Shown here piece by piece: positions 28,188-36,222 of a stretch of DNA of 46,772 nucleotides. Each line of letters opens with the position of its first letter. Position 1 is the first letter of the stretch. Source of the stretch: Ignavibacteriales bacterium CG18_big_fil_WC_8_21_14_2_50_31_20 (lineage in GTDB: Bacteria > Bacteroidota > Ignavibacteria > Ignavibacteriales > Melioribacteraceae); the NCBI GenBank assembly GCA_002786785.1, contig PCUD01000142.1:655-47426 (forward strand), given 5' to 3'. Position numbers and translations under genes: made by a program. The notes under the pieces are model-generated. The model had not been told where the DNA came from. It did not search any database and worked only from the letters and a program-made list of their open reading frames with translations.

Positions 28188-30713
28188 CTAAATCAAGTTT
28201 GCTTGGTTAAAAACACAAATTAAATAATAAATTGTTGAGTAACTAATTTGAAAGTAGAGTAAAAACCCAGCTAATAATATTATTAAACTAAAAAAAGTAA
28301 ACAGAAATGCTTTCCCAGCACTTATATCAAAGATAACGTAAATACCTTTGACCACTCTGTTTGCAATCCATAACAAATAAACTAATAGAAAAATGTAAAT
28401 ATATCCATTAATTACATCTGCACTCAAAACTCTATATAAAACCATTTTAATTGGCAGCAATAATGCTAAAGGTAAAACTGCCCAAACGACGGTAAAAAAT
28501 ATACTTGTAAAATAAATTTTAATTTTTACAAAAAATGAAATCAGTAAGATGATTGCACTAACAAATAAAAACAATAATACACTAAACATAAAAAAGAAAA
28601 AGAAAGCCTCTACAGGATTCCAAGCAAAATAGTTTAGGCTTGAAATAAACGAGGGATTTCCAAATGAAAGCAAAACTTTTTCAAATAGAATACCGTTTCT
28701 AAAATAATAAAGAATATTTATAATCAATAGCGAATGAGCGCCAGCTAAAATTAACATTAAAAACACTGTTGCAACCCCAGATATAATTCTATGGTCGCGA
28801 ATGTCTGCAAAGAAGTTATAAGATCTAATAAGAGCACGCGTTGCATCTTCTCTCAATTTTTTCTTTGAATTAACTAAAACTCCCATCAAAATTGAAAGTA
28901 TTAGGCCAACAACAATAAAAAACATGGGTGAATCGTCCTTAGTACTTCCTATTGGAATTGTGATTCTTTGGGAGTTTGTAATTTTGGCTTTTATTACATT
29001 ATAACTTGTTCTGTTTACATTTTTATCAACCCCTAAAATTCCAATGCTGTATAAATTATCCTCATCATATTTTGTATAGAGTGAACTAAAATCACCATAA
29101 AAATCAAACATTGTGTTTAAGAAGAATCCACCAGTATTTTTAGAATTGGAAAAGTCAATAATATTTTCGAAATATCTTGCTTGAGCTTCAAATGAAAATG
29201 GATTTAAATATCCATTTGTGCTTCCGTTATAATTTGGATAGGTAGCTTCGCTAATAAAAATATCTGCAGGATTAATATTAGAAGTTGAAATAACATTTTC
29301 AAATGGTTCAATTTTATCAAATATTTCAATTCCATATAAATCTAAATCATCAATTTTGTTTTGGGGAACCCCATTAAAAGATGCAAAAGTAATTATATTC
29401 CCAAATTTATGGACAGCCTTACTTAGTTTTTCAATTAAACCAAATTCAATATTAGAATCATGTAAATATCCACTTCCCACACCAATAACCATAGAGGTTG
29501 AATAGTTGGAATAAGATTTTACAAATTCATCAATAAATCTTTCAACACGAAAAGAAAAATTTTCATCCATAAAAATTAATTTTGGAGGTGAGTTTAATGG
29601 AATTTCGATAAATGGGATTAATCCAATTTCGGAACATATTTCAAGAGCAAAAGGATGTGGAGTTGATTTTGCAAAACGAACACTGTTAATTCCCATCCCT
29701 TTAATAATTTGCAAATCTTTTTTTAATTCAGAATATGAAATTAATTCACCAAATTTTTTATCAGAAGGAATATAAGTTACTCCCTTAATATCAAATTTGT
29801 TATTATTCAGAAAAATTCCATCAGAGCGTTTTTCAAATTTTACAATTCTTATTTCCTTTTTACTTAAGTCAACTAAAGAATCATTTTTGAACAATTTGAA
29901 TTCTGCTAAGTATTTATTTGGATCATCAATAGTCCAAATTTTTGGATTTGAGATATTAATATTAATTGAGCTATTTTTTAATTCAGTATTAAATAGAGCT
30001 TGATTTACATTAGCGATAGATTTACTGCTATCACTTATGGAAACTTCAATTTTATATTTTGTGTTTTCAGAAGTAGAACCAAGTTGAGTTTTTAATTGAA
30101 AATTTAATAGGGCAGATTTAAAGTTATCATCAATCTTGGATGTATATTTTTCTATCTGAACATTTTCTTTTGGAATTATTTGAAGAAAGACATCTCTAGT
30201 TATTCCACTTGAATTTATTGGAAAAAGGAATCTTTGAAAAAGGGGAATACTAATTTGAGAATCCAATTCTCCTTCAACAACTACTTTGAGAATGTTTTTA
30301 TTATCTGTTGAAATTAAATCGTTTGGTATTTCAACAAAAAAAGGAATGCTGCCACCAGCTTTTTTGAAAATAATGATATCATTAAATAAAATATCAGCTG
30401 AATAAGAAATACCTAAAAAATGAATTGTAAATTTGTTGTTTTTAATATTGAAACTAGAAAAATCTACTGCTTTTTGGAAAATAACATCTTTTCTTGAATT
30501 ATATGTTGCAGGAACATTAAGTGCTACACCATCTTTCTCAGAATCTAATAATTTAAAAGACCAATTTTGGTTAAAAGGAATAATTTGTCGTGTAATTGTA
30601 TTTGAATAATTTGGTGAGTTAGGTCGTAGATTTGAATCAATTTCTTTAATTCTTATTTGAGAGAGACAATTAAAATTTAGTAATATCAACAAAGCAAATA
30701 AGAATTTTTTCAT
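28188..30713 (-). CDS. GH2-like exported protein fused to a multi-pass membrane domain
   Basis: 841 aa from ATG 30713, chosen because MKKFLFALLILLNFNCLSQ is a signal peptide; the frame upstream is unsupported. Residues about 35-170 look like the GH2 sugar-binding jelly roll (WSFKLLDSEKDG, FLGISYSADILFND), 180-300 like the GH2 Ig-like domain, and 300-570 like the TIM barrel (GVTYIPSD, MGINSVRFAKSTPHP). The usual Asn-Glu acid/base motif is not visible after the MVIGVGSGY strand, though a later ISEATYP could supply the nucleophile, so catalysis is doubtful. About six transmembrane helices follow (residues about 590-841), somewhat Yip1-like. The stop lies nine bases before smc. Function unknown; cell-envelope glycan binding or processing is a guess. 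Confidence 0.65.
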   Translation of the reverse strand: MKKFLFALLILLNFNCLSQIRIKEIDSNLRPNSPNYSNTITRQIIPFNQNWSFKLLDSEKDGVALNVPATYNSRKDVIFQKAVDFSSFNIKNNKFTIHFLGISYSADILFNDIIIFKKAGGSIPFFVEIPNDLISTDNKNILKVVVEGELDSQISIPLFQRFLFPINSSGITRDVFLQIIPKENVQIEKYTSKIDDNFKSALLNFQLKTQLGSTSENTKYKIEVSISDSSKSIANVNQALFNTELKNSSININISNPKIWTIDDPNKYLAEFKLFKNDSLVDLSKKEIRIVKFEKRSDGIFLNNNKFDIKGVTYIPSDKKFGELISYSELKKDLQIIKGMGINSVRFAKSTPHPFALEICSEIGLIPFIEIPLNSPPKLIFMDENFSFRVERFIDEFVKSYSNYSTSMVIGVGSGYLHDSNIEFGLIEKLSKAVHKFGNIITFASFNGVPQNKIDDLDLYGIEIFDKIEPFENVISTSNINPADIFISEATYPNYNGSTNGYLNPFSFEAQARYFENIIDFSNSKNTGGFFLNTMFDFYGDFSSLYTKYDEDNLYSIGILGVDKNVNRTSYNVIKAKITNSQRITIPIGSTKDDSPMFFIVVGLILSILMGVLVNSKKKLREDATRALIRSYNFFADIRDHRIISGVATVFLMLILAGAHSLLIINILYYFRNGILFEKVLLSFGNPSFISSLNYFAWNPVEAFFFFFMFSVLLFLFVSAIILLISFFVKIKIYFTSIFFTVVWAVLPLALLLPIKMVLYRVLSADVINGYIYIFLLVYLLWIANRVVKGIYVIFDISAGKAFLFTFFSLIILLAGFLLYFQISYSTIYYLICVFNQANLI

Positions 30714-30810
30714 ATTATATATTATAATTTCCTGATTAATAAAATAATTAAAGCAGATACAATTAAGTTGCAATAAACTCAAAATTTAACTAAACAATAT
30801 ACTAATAAAA

Positions 30811-30852
30811 ATGGGCTAAATCAATGTAAAAATGGGCTAATTTAATGTAAAA
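30811..30852. repeat. 21-bp tandem direct repeat upstream of the GH2-like gene
   Basis: Two copies of a 21-bp unit, ATGGGCTAAATCAATGTAAA(A), at 30811-30831 and 30832-30852, differing at two positions. The unit length is two helical turns, so both copies face the same side of the DNA, as for a direct-repeat protein-binding site. It lies about 100-140 bases upstream of the GH2-like start and just past the tpiA terminator. Confidence 0.6.
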
Positions 30853-30874
30853 TAAGAAGTTACGATAAGTTACT

Positions 30875-30941
30875 GAAGGATTTTTTTAGAATCATTATTC
30901 TAAAAAAATCCTTCGAGGAATTAAAAAATCCTCGAAGGATT
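30875..30941 (-). terminator. Intrinsic terminator after tpiA, with overlapping alternative hairpins
   Basis: Read on the minus strand, AATCCTTCGAGGA (30941-30929) pairs with TCCTCGAAGGATT (30919-30907), a perfect 13-bp stem whose last T residues continue into a run of seven T (30887-30881). That is a good terminator ten bases after the tpiA stop. A second perfect inverted repeat of 18 bp (30875-30892 with 30897-30914) shares an arm with it, so the two hairpins exclude each other. Confidence 0.85.
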
Positions 30942-30950
30942 AAAGATTAT

Positions 30951-31703
30951 TCAAGCATTTTTTACAATATTTGCAAAAGAATCAGCTTTTAAACAAGCAC
31001 CACCCACTAAAGCTCCATCAATATCTAATTGTCCCATTAGTTCGCCAGCATTTTCTGGTTTTACACTTCCACCATATTGAATTATTGTGCTTTCAGATAA
31101 ACTTTCGGAATACATCTCTTTTAGCAATTTTCGAATAAAAGCATGTACTTCTTGAGCTTGTTCAGGAGTTGCTGTTTTTCCTGTGCCAATTGCCCAAACT
31201 GGTTCGTAAGCAACTATTGTACCTTCAAAATTTTCAGGCGAAATTTCTTTTAAACCTTTTTTAATTTGTTTTTTTATAACTTTTTTCATTTTGCCTGATT
31301 CTCTTTCTTCAAGAGTTTCGCCAATACAAAAAATTGGAATTAGACCTTCGGAGATTGCTTTTTTAAATTTTTTATTAATATCGCTATTTGTTTCACCAAA
31401 AAGTGTTCTTCGTTCTGAATGACCTAAAATTACATATTCACATCCAACACTTTTCAGCATTTTTGCAGAAATAGCACCTGTAAAAGCTCCAGAATCTTCG
31501 TAACACATATTTTGTGCGCTAAGACCGATATTTGTTCCACTTAACAATTGTGAAACTCTATCTAAAGCAGTAAAAGGTGGTGCAACTATTACTTTTACAT
31601 CTTCACGGTTAAGTAGAATTTTTTTTATTTCATTAACTAATTCAATTGACTCATTTAAGTCATTGTTCATTTTCCAATTACCAGCTACAATTTTTTTTCT
31701 CAT
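30951..31703 (-). CDS. tpiA: Triosephosphate isomerase
   Basis: Interconverts dihydroxyacetone phosphate and glyceraldehyde 3-phosphate in glycolysis. Catalytic residues are present: K11 in GNWKMN, H95 in LGHSERR and E167 in VAYEPVWAIGTGK; the phosphate-binding GGSVKPENA and the C-terminal GALVGGACL follow. Length 250 aa is normal. It follows the NifU-like gene by 15 bases and ends at a clear terminator. Confidence 0.97.
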   Translation of the reverse strand: MRKKIVAGNWKMNNDLNESIELVNEIKKILLNREDVKVIVAPPFTALDRVSQLLSGTNIGLSAQNMCYEDSGAFTGAISAKMLKSVGCEYVILGHSERRTLFGETNSDINKKFKKAISEGLIPIFCIGETLEERESGKMKKVIKKQIKKGLKEISPENFEGTIVAYEPVWAIGTGKTATPEQAQEVHAFIRKLLKEMYSESLSESTIIQYGGSVKPENAGELMGQLDIDGALVGGACLKADSFANIVKNA

Positions 31704-31718
31704 TTTCTTCCTTATATT

Positions 31719-31955
31719 TTATTCTACCGCTTCAACTCTTTTAATTTCTGGAATATCTCTCATTAAAGCTCGTTCAATTCCAGCTCTTAATGTCATTAAC
31801 GACATTGGGCATCCAACACATGCGCCTGTTAGCCGAACTTCCACAATTCCATCTTCACTAACTGATACAAATTCAACATCGCCACCATCTGCAACTAAAT
31901 AAGGACGTACACTTTGCAATGCTTGCTCAATCTTTTCTCTAATAATTTCAGACAT
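31719..31955 (-). CDS. NifU-like iron-sulfur scaffold protein
   Basis: A 78-residue protein consisting only of the NifU C-terminal (Nfu) domain, which assembles or carries Fe-S clusters. The CxxC cluster site is C46 and C49 in GACVGCPMS, preceded by RPYLVADGGDVEFV, which is diagnostic. It sits 29 bases downstream of mrp, another Fe-S carrier/scaffold ATPase, which fits a small Fe-S maturation unit. Confidence 0.93.
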   Translation of the reverse strand: MSEIIREKIEQALQSVRPYLVADGGDVEFVSVSEDGIVEVRLTGACVGCPMSLMTLRAGIERALMRDIPEIKRVEAVE

Positions 31956-31984
31956 TATAACTCCACCTATATGTTTGTTAAAAT

Positions 31985-33079
31985 TTATAATTGAATTTCA
32001 ACATCGCTCAATTTATCATTAGCATTTTTAATACTAATTTGAGCAGCAAGATTTCTTGCAATTTCAGTAATTATTTTTGCATTTTCAGAATCAGGTAGTG
32101 ATACAACAATCGGAAGTCCACTATCACCGCCTTCTCTAATTCGTGAATCGATTGGAATTGAACCTAACAGTTTAGAATTCAATTTTACTGCCAATTTTTC
32201 TCCACCACCAGAGCCAAAGATGTCATATTTTTTCCCAGTATCTGGAGCAATAAAATAGCTCATGTTTTCTATTATTCCAAAAATTGGAACATTAACTCGC
32301 TCAAACATCTTAAATCCTTTTTTTGCATCAATTAATGATACTTCTTGAGGAGTTGTAACAATAACTGCCCCAGTTAGTGGAATTGTTTGAACTAAAGTTA
32401 GTTGAATATCACCAGTTCCTGGAGGTAAATCATAAATTAAATAATCCAAATTTCCCCAGCTAACATCAGTCATAAATTGTTTTAACGCTCCACTTGCCAT
32501 GGGTCCCCGCCAAATAACAGGATTATCGTCATCAATCATAAAACCAATTGACATAATTTTAATTCCATGGCTTTCAAGTGGTGCAAGTTTTTTTGTTTCA
32601 GGGTCTTGAATTAAGCCAAATTTATTGCCAAGACCTAACATTAATGGCATAGACGGTCCATAGATATCAGCATCAATAATTCCTACTTTGGCTCCATCTT
32701 TTGCAAGAGCAATTGCAAGATTAACTGCAACAGTGCTTTTTCCCACTCCACCTTTTCCACTGGCTACTGCAATTGTATTTTTAACACCAGGCATAATAGC
32801 ATTTTTGGATTGATTTAAATGTTCACTAACATTTGAACTCATGTCAATAATTATTTCTGTTGCCTCTGGAATTTCTGCTTTAATTGCAATAACACAATTA
32901 TTTTTTATTGTGTCTTTTAATGGGCATGCAGGAGTAGTTAATTCAATATTTGCAGTGATTTTTTTACCTTCAATTATAATATCTTTCACCATTTTTAAGG
33001 TTACTAAATCACGCTTTAAGTCTGGGTCATCAACTTTACTAAGTGCTTTTAAAACATTTTCTTTATTTATTTGAGACAT
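31985..33079 (-). CDS. mrp: Mrp/ApbC family iron-sulfur carrier ATPase
   Basis: P-loop ATPase of the Mrp/NBP35 family (364 aa) that helps load Fe-S clusters. N-terminal MIP18/DUF59 domain with TPACPLKD (C52), then the deviant Walker A SGKGGVGKST at 107-116, DADIYGPSMP, and YDLPPGTGD. The C-terminal CxxC that binds the bridging cluster in ApbC is absent: after IENMSYF the sequence reads IAPDTGKKYDIFG with no cysteine. Many Mrp orthologues lack it, so this is a variant and not necessarily a defect. The leader has TAATTTTG (-7-like) and a 14-bp palindrome. Confidence 0.93.
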   Translation of the reverse strand: MSQINKENVLKALSKVDDPDLKRDLVTLKMVKDIIIEGKKITANIELTTPACPLKDTIKNNCVIAIKAEIPEATEIIIDMSSNVSEHLNQSKNAIMPGVKNTIAVASGKGGVGKSTVAVNLAIALAKDGAKVGIIDADIYGPSMPLMLGLGNKFGLIQDPETKKLAPLESHGIKIMSIGFMIDDDNPVIWRGPMASGALKQFMTDVSWGNLDYLIYDLPPGTGDIQLTLVQTIPLTGAVIVTTPQEVSLIDAKKGFKMFERVNVPIFGIIENMSYFIAPDTGKKYDIFGSGGGEKLAVKLNSKLLGSIPIDSRIREGGDSGLPIVVSLPDSENAKIITEIARNLAAQISIKNANDKLSDVEIQL

Positions 33080-33108
33080 TTGTTTTTATTTCCTTTCAGT
33101 TAAAATTA

Positions 33109-33130
33109 TACTTTTAAAAGTACAAAATTA
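33109..33130 (-). promoter_or_regulatory. Candidate promoter and palindromic operator of mrp
   Basis: On the minus strand TAATTTTG (33130-33123) matches the TAnnTTTG -7 consensus. Directly downstream is the perfect 14-bp palindrome TACTTTTAAAAGTA (33109-33122), which would overlap the transcription start. No TTG -33 element is visible at the right spacing, so the call is tentative. Confidence 0.3.
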
Positions 33131-33186
33131 TATTATAAAAATTATGAAATGTGTATAATTATTTAGATTAAATATAAATTATTATT

Positions 33187-35322
33187 TCACTTTTTAAGTT
33201 TCTTTTTCTTCTTTTCACTACTTTTTGCATAGTTCATTAACCATTCTTGCAAGTTAATTTCGTTCTGAAAATATACTTTATGATTAAAAACATATTTTCC
33301 AGTTGGAAGTAAAATTCTTGCTTTTTGGTTATCTTTCAGTGAAATATTTAATAGTGTTTCTTTAACGGTTTCCTTTATTTCTTTGTTTTCAATAGGAAAA
33401 ATTGTTTCAACTCTTCTATCAAGATTTCTTTCCATTATGTCAGCGCTACCCATAAAAATTTCATCTTGCCCATCGTTATAAAAGTAATAAACTCGTGAGT
33501 GCTCCAAAAATCTTCCAACAATGCTTCTTACAATAATATTATCGCTTAAACCAGGCATTTGTGGAACAAGGCAGCAAATGCCTCGAACAATTAAATCAAT
33601 TTTAACTCCATTTTGTGATGCTTCGTAAAGTGCTGCAATAATTACTGGATCAACCAAAGAGTTTAGTTTAAATGAAATATAACCCATTTTGCCTGCTTGA
33701 GAATTCTCAATTTCTCTTCCAATTAATTTTAGGAATTCTTTGCGAATATTTAATGGAGCAAGCCACATTTTTCGATAATTCTTTTGTTCAGAATACCCAG
33801 TAAGGAAATTGAAAATTTCGGCAACATCTTCACATAAATCTTTATCGCTTGTCATTAAACCATAATCAGTATAAAGTTTTGCAGAAGAGGCATTATAATT
33901 TCCAGTTCCAAGATGTATATAACGCTGAACTCCACCATTTTCTTTTCTAACAATTAATGTCATTTTGGAATGAGTTTTTAGTCCAACCAATCCATAAACA
34001 ACGTGAACCCCTACTTTTTCGAGAGCACGCGCCCAATAAATATTGTTTTCTTCATCAAATCTTGCTTTTAATTCTACCAGAACAGCCACTTGTTTATTAG
34101 CCTCAGCGGCTTGAATTAAATGCTTAACAATCGGTGAGTTTGGACCAATTCGGTATAAAGTTTGCTTAATTGCCAAAACATTAGGGTCACTTGCAGCTTC
34201 TTTTATTAAATCAATTACTGGTTCAAAAGAATCATAAGGATGGTGTAGTAAAATATCTTTTTGTTTAATAATGCTAAAAATTGAATCTCTTTCTTCATCA
34301 TCAAATGGGGCTGGAAGAACAGGGTAAAATGACTTTTCTTTCAAATGTGGTAATGGTAAATCGTATAATGACATTACACTACTTAATCCCATTGGTCCAT
34401 CAACAACTTGGGTTTCATAATCAGAAATTTCAAGATTTTCAGTTAAAATATTAATAAGAAATTCAGGCATATCCTTTTCAACAGCAAGACGCACAACAGA
34501 GCCAAACTTTCTTCGTTTAATATTTTCTTCAATTAGTGAAAGCAAATCGTCAGCTTCATCTTCCTGAATATTTAGGTCAGCATTTCGGGTAATTCTAAAT
34601 TTATGAGCACTAATTATTTCTAAACTAGGGAATAGTGGTTCAAGGTTGAATTTAATTAATTCATCAAGCCAAATAAGTCTAACAGAAAATCCATTATTGG
34701 AAGGAGATAAATCTTTGTCAAGAATACCATCTAAGTTTATAATTCGAGGCAAAATAGAAGGAATTTTAAGTCTAGCAAAATGTAATTGTCCATTCGATTT
34801 CATAACTTGTATAGCAAGCGATAAGCTAAGGTTTGAAATATAAGGAAATGGTCTGCCTGGATCAAAAGCTAAAGGAGTTAAAACGGGATATATTTCTTTG
34901 ATAAAATATTCGCTTAATCTTTCTTTTTCTTGATTGCTAAGTTTATTATATTGAACAAAATTTACATTATTTAGTGCTAATTCTGGAATAATTGTATTAT
35001 TCCAATATTTTAATAACAAGTCAACTTGTGGAAGTACATTTTGTTGAAGCAAATTTAATTCTTCTGCAGGATTTAAACCATCGATACCACGTTCAATAAT
35101 ATTTGCTCTTATTTGCTGTTTAATTCCAGAAACTCGAATCATATAAAATTCATCAAGATTTGTAAAAAAAATTGAAATAAACTTTATTCTTTCAAGCAAA
35201 GGAAGTTCGGAATTTGTTGCTTCTTCTAAAACGCGTCTATTAAATTCAACCCAGCTTAAGTCTCGTGAAAAAAAATTTTCTGTTTTAAAGTATTTTTCTA
35301 AATATTCTTTATTCAATTTCAT
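33187..35322 (-). CDS. ppk: Polyphosphate kinase 1
   Basis: Makes inorganic polyphosphate from ATP. 711 aa with the four PPK1 domains. The autophosphorylated histidine is H451 in GLKTHSKM, followed 19 residues later by the second conserved histidine, H470 in YIHLGTGNYN, matching the spacing in E. coli PPK; the C-terminal LEHSRVYYF histidine is also present. The N-terminal FFSRDLSWVEFNRRVLEEA is diagnostic. It follows the dCMP deaminase gene by about 30 bases and precedes mrp. Confidence 0.97.
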   Translation of the reverse strand: MKLNKEYLEKYFKTENFFSRDLSWVEFNRRVLEEATNSELPLLERIKFISIFFTNLDEFYMIRVSGIKQQIRANIIERGIDGLNPAEELNLLQQNVLPQVDLLLKYWNNTIIPELALNNVNFVQYNKLSNQEKERLSEYFIKEIYPVLTPLAFDPGRPFPYISNLSLSLAIQVMKSNGQLHFARLKIPSILPRIINLDGILDKDLSPSNNGFSVRLIWLDELIKFNLEPLFPSLEIISAHKFRITRNADLNIQEDEADDLLSLIEENIKRRKFGSVVRLAVEKDMPEFLINILTENLEISDYETQVVDGPMGLSSVMSLYDLPLPHLKEKSFYPVLPAPFDDEERDSIFSIIKQKDILLHHPYDSFEPVIDLIKEAASDPNVLAIKQTLYRIGPNSPIVKHLIQAAEANKQVAVLVELKARFDEENNIYWARALEKVGVHVVYGLVGLKTHSKMTLIVRKENGGVQRYIHLGTGNYNASSAKLYTDYGLMTSDKDLCEDVAEIFNFLTGYSEQKNYRKMWLAPLNIRKEFLKLIGREIENSQAGKMGYISFKLNSLVDPVIIAALYEASQNGVKIDLIVRGICCLVPQMPGLSDNIIVRSIVGRFLEHSRVYYFYNDGQDEIFMGSADIMERNLDRRVETIFPIENKEIKETVKETLLNISLKDNQKARILLPTGKYVFNHKVYFQNEINLQEWLMNYAKSSEKKKKKLKK

Positions 35323-35353
35323 ATTATTTCAGTTAAAAAAATTAAAAAACTTA

Positions 35354-35863
35354 TTATTTATTTTCATCTTCAAAATTGATTTTCTTTGCAGAAGAATAGT
35401 TGTCTAAATTATAATGAATTTCTCCATTTGGAATTGGTAGTTTTATAATAGGAACATTTGCTTTTCTGAAAAACTCAGTAGCTAAAGTATCGTGATAATC
35501 AGAAAAAACAATTATTTCTTTAATTCCAGCAGCAATTAATGCTTTAGAACAAGTAGTGCACGGCATATTTGTTACATAAGCTTTGGCTCCAGAAGTATTA
35601 ACGCCATGTGTTGCACACTGAGTAATTGCGTTTATTTCGGCATGATTTGTTCTAACACAATGATTATCAACAATTATGCAGCCTTCATCCTCACAATGTG
35701 CATCACCCGGAATCGAACCATTGTAACCAGTTGCTAAAATTTGTTTATCTTTAACTAAAACACATCCAACATGCATTCTTGGACAAGTAGCTCGCTCAGA
35801 TACAAGCATAGCAACTTTTAAAAAATATTCATCCCAAGATGGTCTTTTTTTATTTTCTACCAT
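35354..35863 (-). CDS. Deoxycytidylate deaminase family protein
   Basis: Zinc-dependent deaminase, 169 aa, most similar to dCMP deaminase/ComEB, converting dCMP to dUMP for dTMP synthesis. The zinc ligands are H74 with catalytic E76 (NHAEINAI) and C102 and C105 (PCTTC). The GYNGSIPGDAHCEDEGC insertion with extra Cys/His is typical of dCMP deaminases and separates it from cytidine deaminase and TadA. ppk follows about 30 bases downstream. The hairpin repeats at 35957-36153 lie in its upstream region and might belong to its leader. Confidence 0.9.
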   Translation of the reverse strand: MVENKKRPSWDEYFLKVAMLVSERATCPRMHVGCVLVKDKQILATGYNGSIPGDAHCEDEGCIIVDNHCVRTNHAEINAITQCATHGVNTSGAKAYVTNMPCTTCSKALIAAGIKEIIVFSDYHDTLATEFFRKANVPIIKLPIPNGEIHYNLDNYSSAKKINFEDENK

Positions 35864-35956
35864 TAAAATAATCTCAAAATATTTAATAATGACAGCTAAT
35901 ATAGTTAATATTAAAATAATTTGATAAGAATTTGAAAAAAGAGATTCTTTAAAAGA

Positions 35957-36041
35957 GGGAAGGCTACCAAGGTAGAGGGCACAACCTTAGTAGCCTGATT
36001 TTATAACAAAAAGATACAAGACCTTTTTGCTACAAACTTAC
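35957..36041. repeat. Hairpin-rich tandem repeat, copy 1
   Basis: 85 nt, nearly identical to the copy at 36069-36153 (start-to-start period 112). Each unit holds two stem-loops. Hairpin A (35961-35996) pairs AGGCTAC+AAGGT with ACCTT+GTAGCCT, with one C/A mismatch and the ten-base loop AGAGGGCACA. Hairpin B (36007-36029) pairs CAAAAAG with CTTTTTG around ATACAAGAC. On the minus strand, hairpin A is followed by TCCCTCTTTT, terminator-like, and TAAGTTTG (36040-36033) matches the -7 promoter consensus just ahead of hairpin B. It could be a small RNA, a terminator pair or a structured leader; I do not recognise the family. Confidence 0.85.
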
Positions 36042-36068
36042 ATTATATTAAAATTTATTGTGAAAAAA

Positions 36069-36153
36069 GGGAAGGCTACCAAGGTAGAGGGCACAACCTT
36101 AGTAGCCTGATGTATAACAAAAAGATACAAGACCTTTTTGCTATAAACTTTAC
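36069..36153. repeat. Hairpin-rich tandem repeat, copy 2
   Basis: Second copy of the unit. The first 42 bases are identical to copy 1, then three or four bases differ between the hairpins, then about 30 bases are identical again. Hairpin A is at 36073-36108 (loop 36086-36095) and hairpin B at 36118-36140. On the minus strand hairpin A is followed by TCCCTTTTTT, a good terminator tail, about 150 bases after the histidine kinase stop. The 27-base spacer between copies (36042-36068) is AT-rich and the rest of 35864-36222 contains no ORF. Confidence 0.85.
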
Positions 36154-36222
36154 AATAAATATTATGAACAAAAATCTATGGTGTAATAATAGTCAAGGTC
36201 TTCAATTAATGCAAGAATAAAA

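Noticed and set aside
27776-28210. 144-codon plus-strand open frame over the smc start
   Set aside because: Antisense to the smc N-terminal head and Walker A; no motif of its own.
30714-30782. Extended start of the GH2-like protein
   Set aside because: The extra 23 residues precede a clean signal peptide beginning at ATG 30713 and look like translated leader.
35957-36153. Tandem c-di-GMP, mini-ykkC or preQ1 riboswitch, or hammerhead ribozymes
   Set aside because: The hairpin loops and joining segments do not match the consensus of these classes as I know them; the CTGATG beside hairpin A in copy 2 is not kept in copy 1 and the GAAA core is absent.
35957-36153. CRISPR array
   Set aside because: Only two units, each internally structured over about 85 nt, with a 27-nt AT-rich gap and no cas genes nearby.
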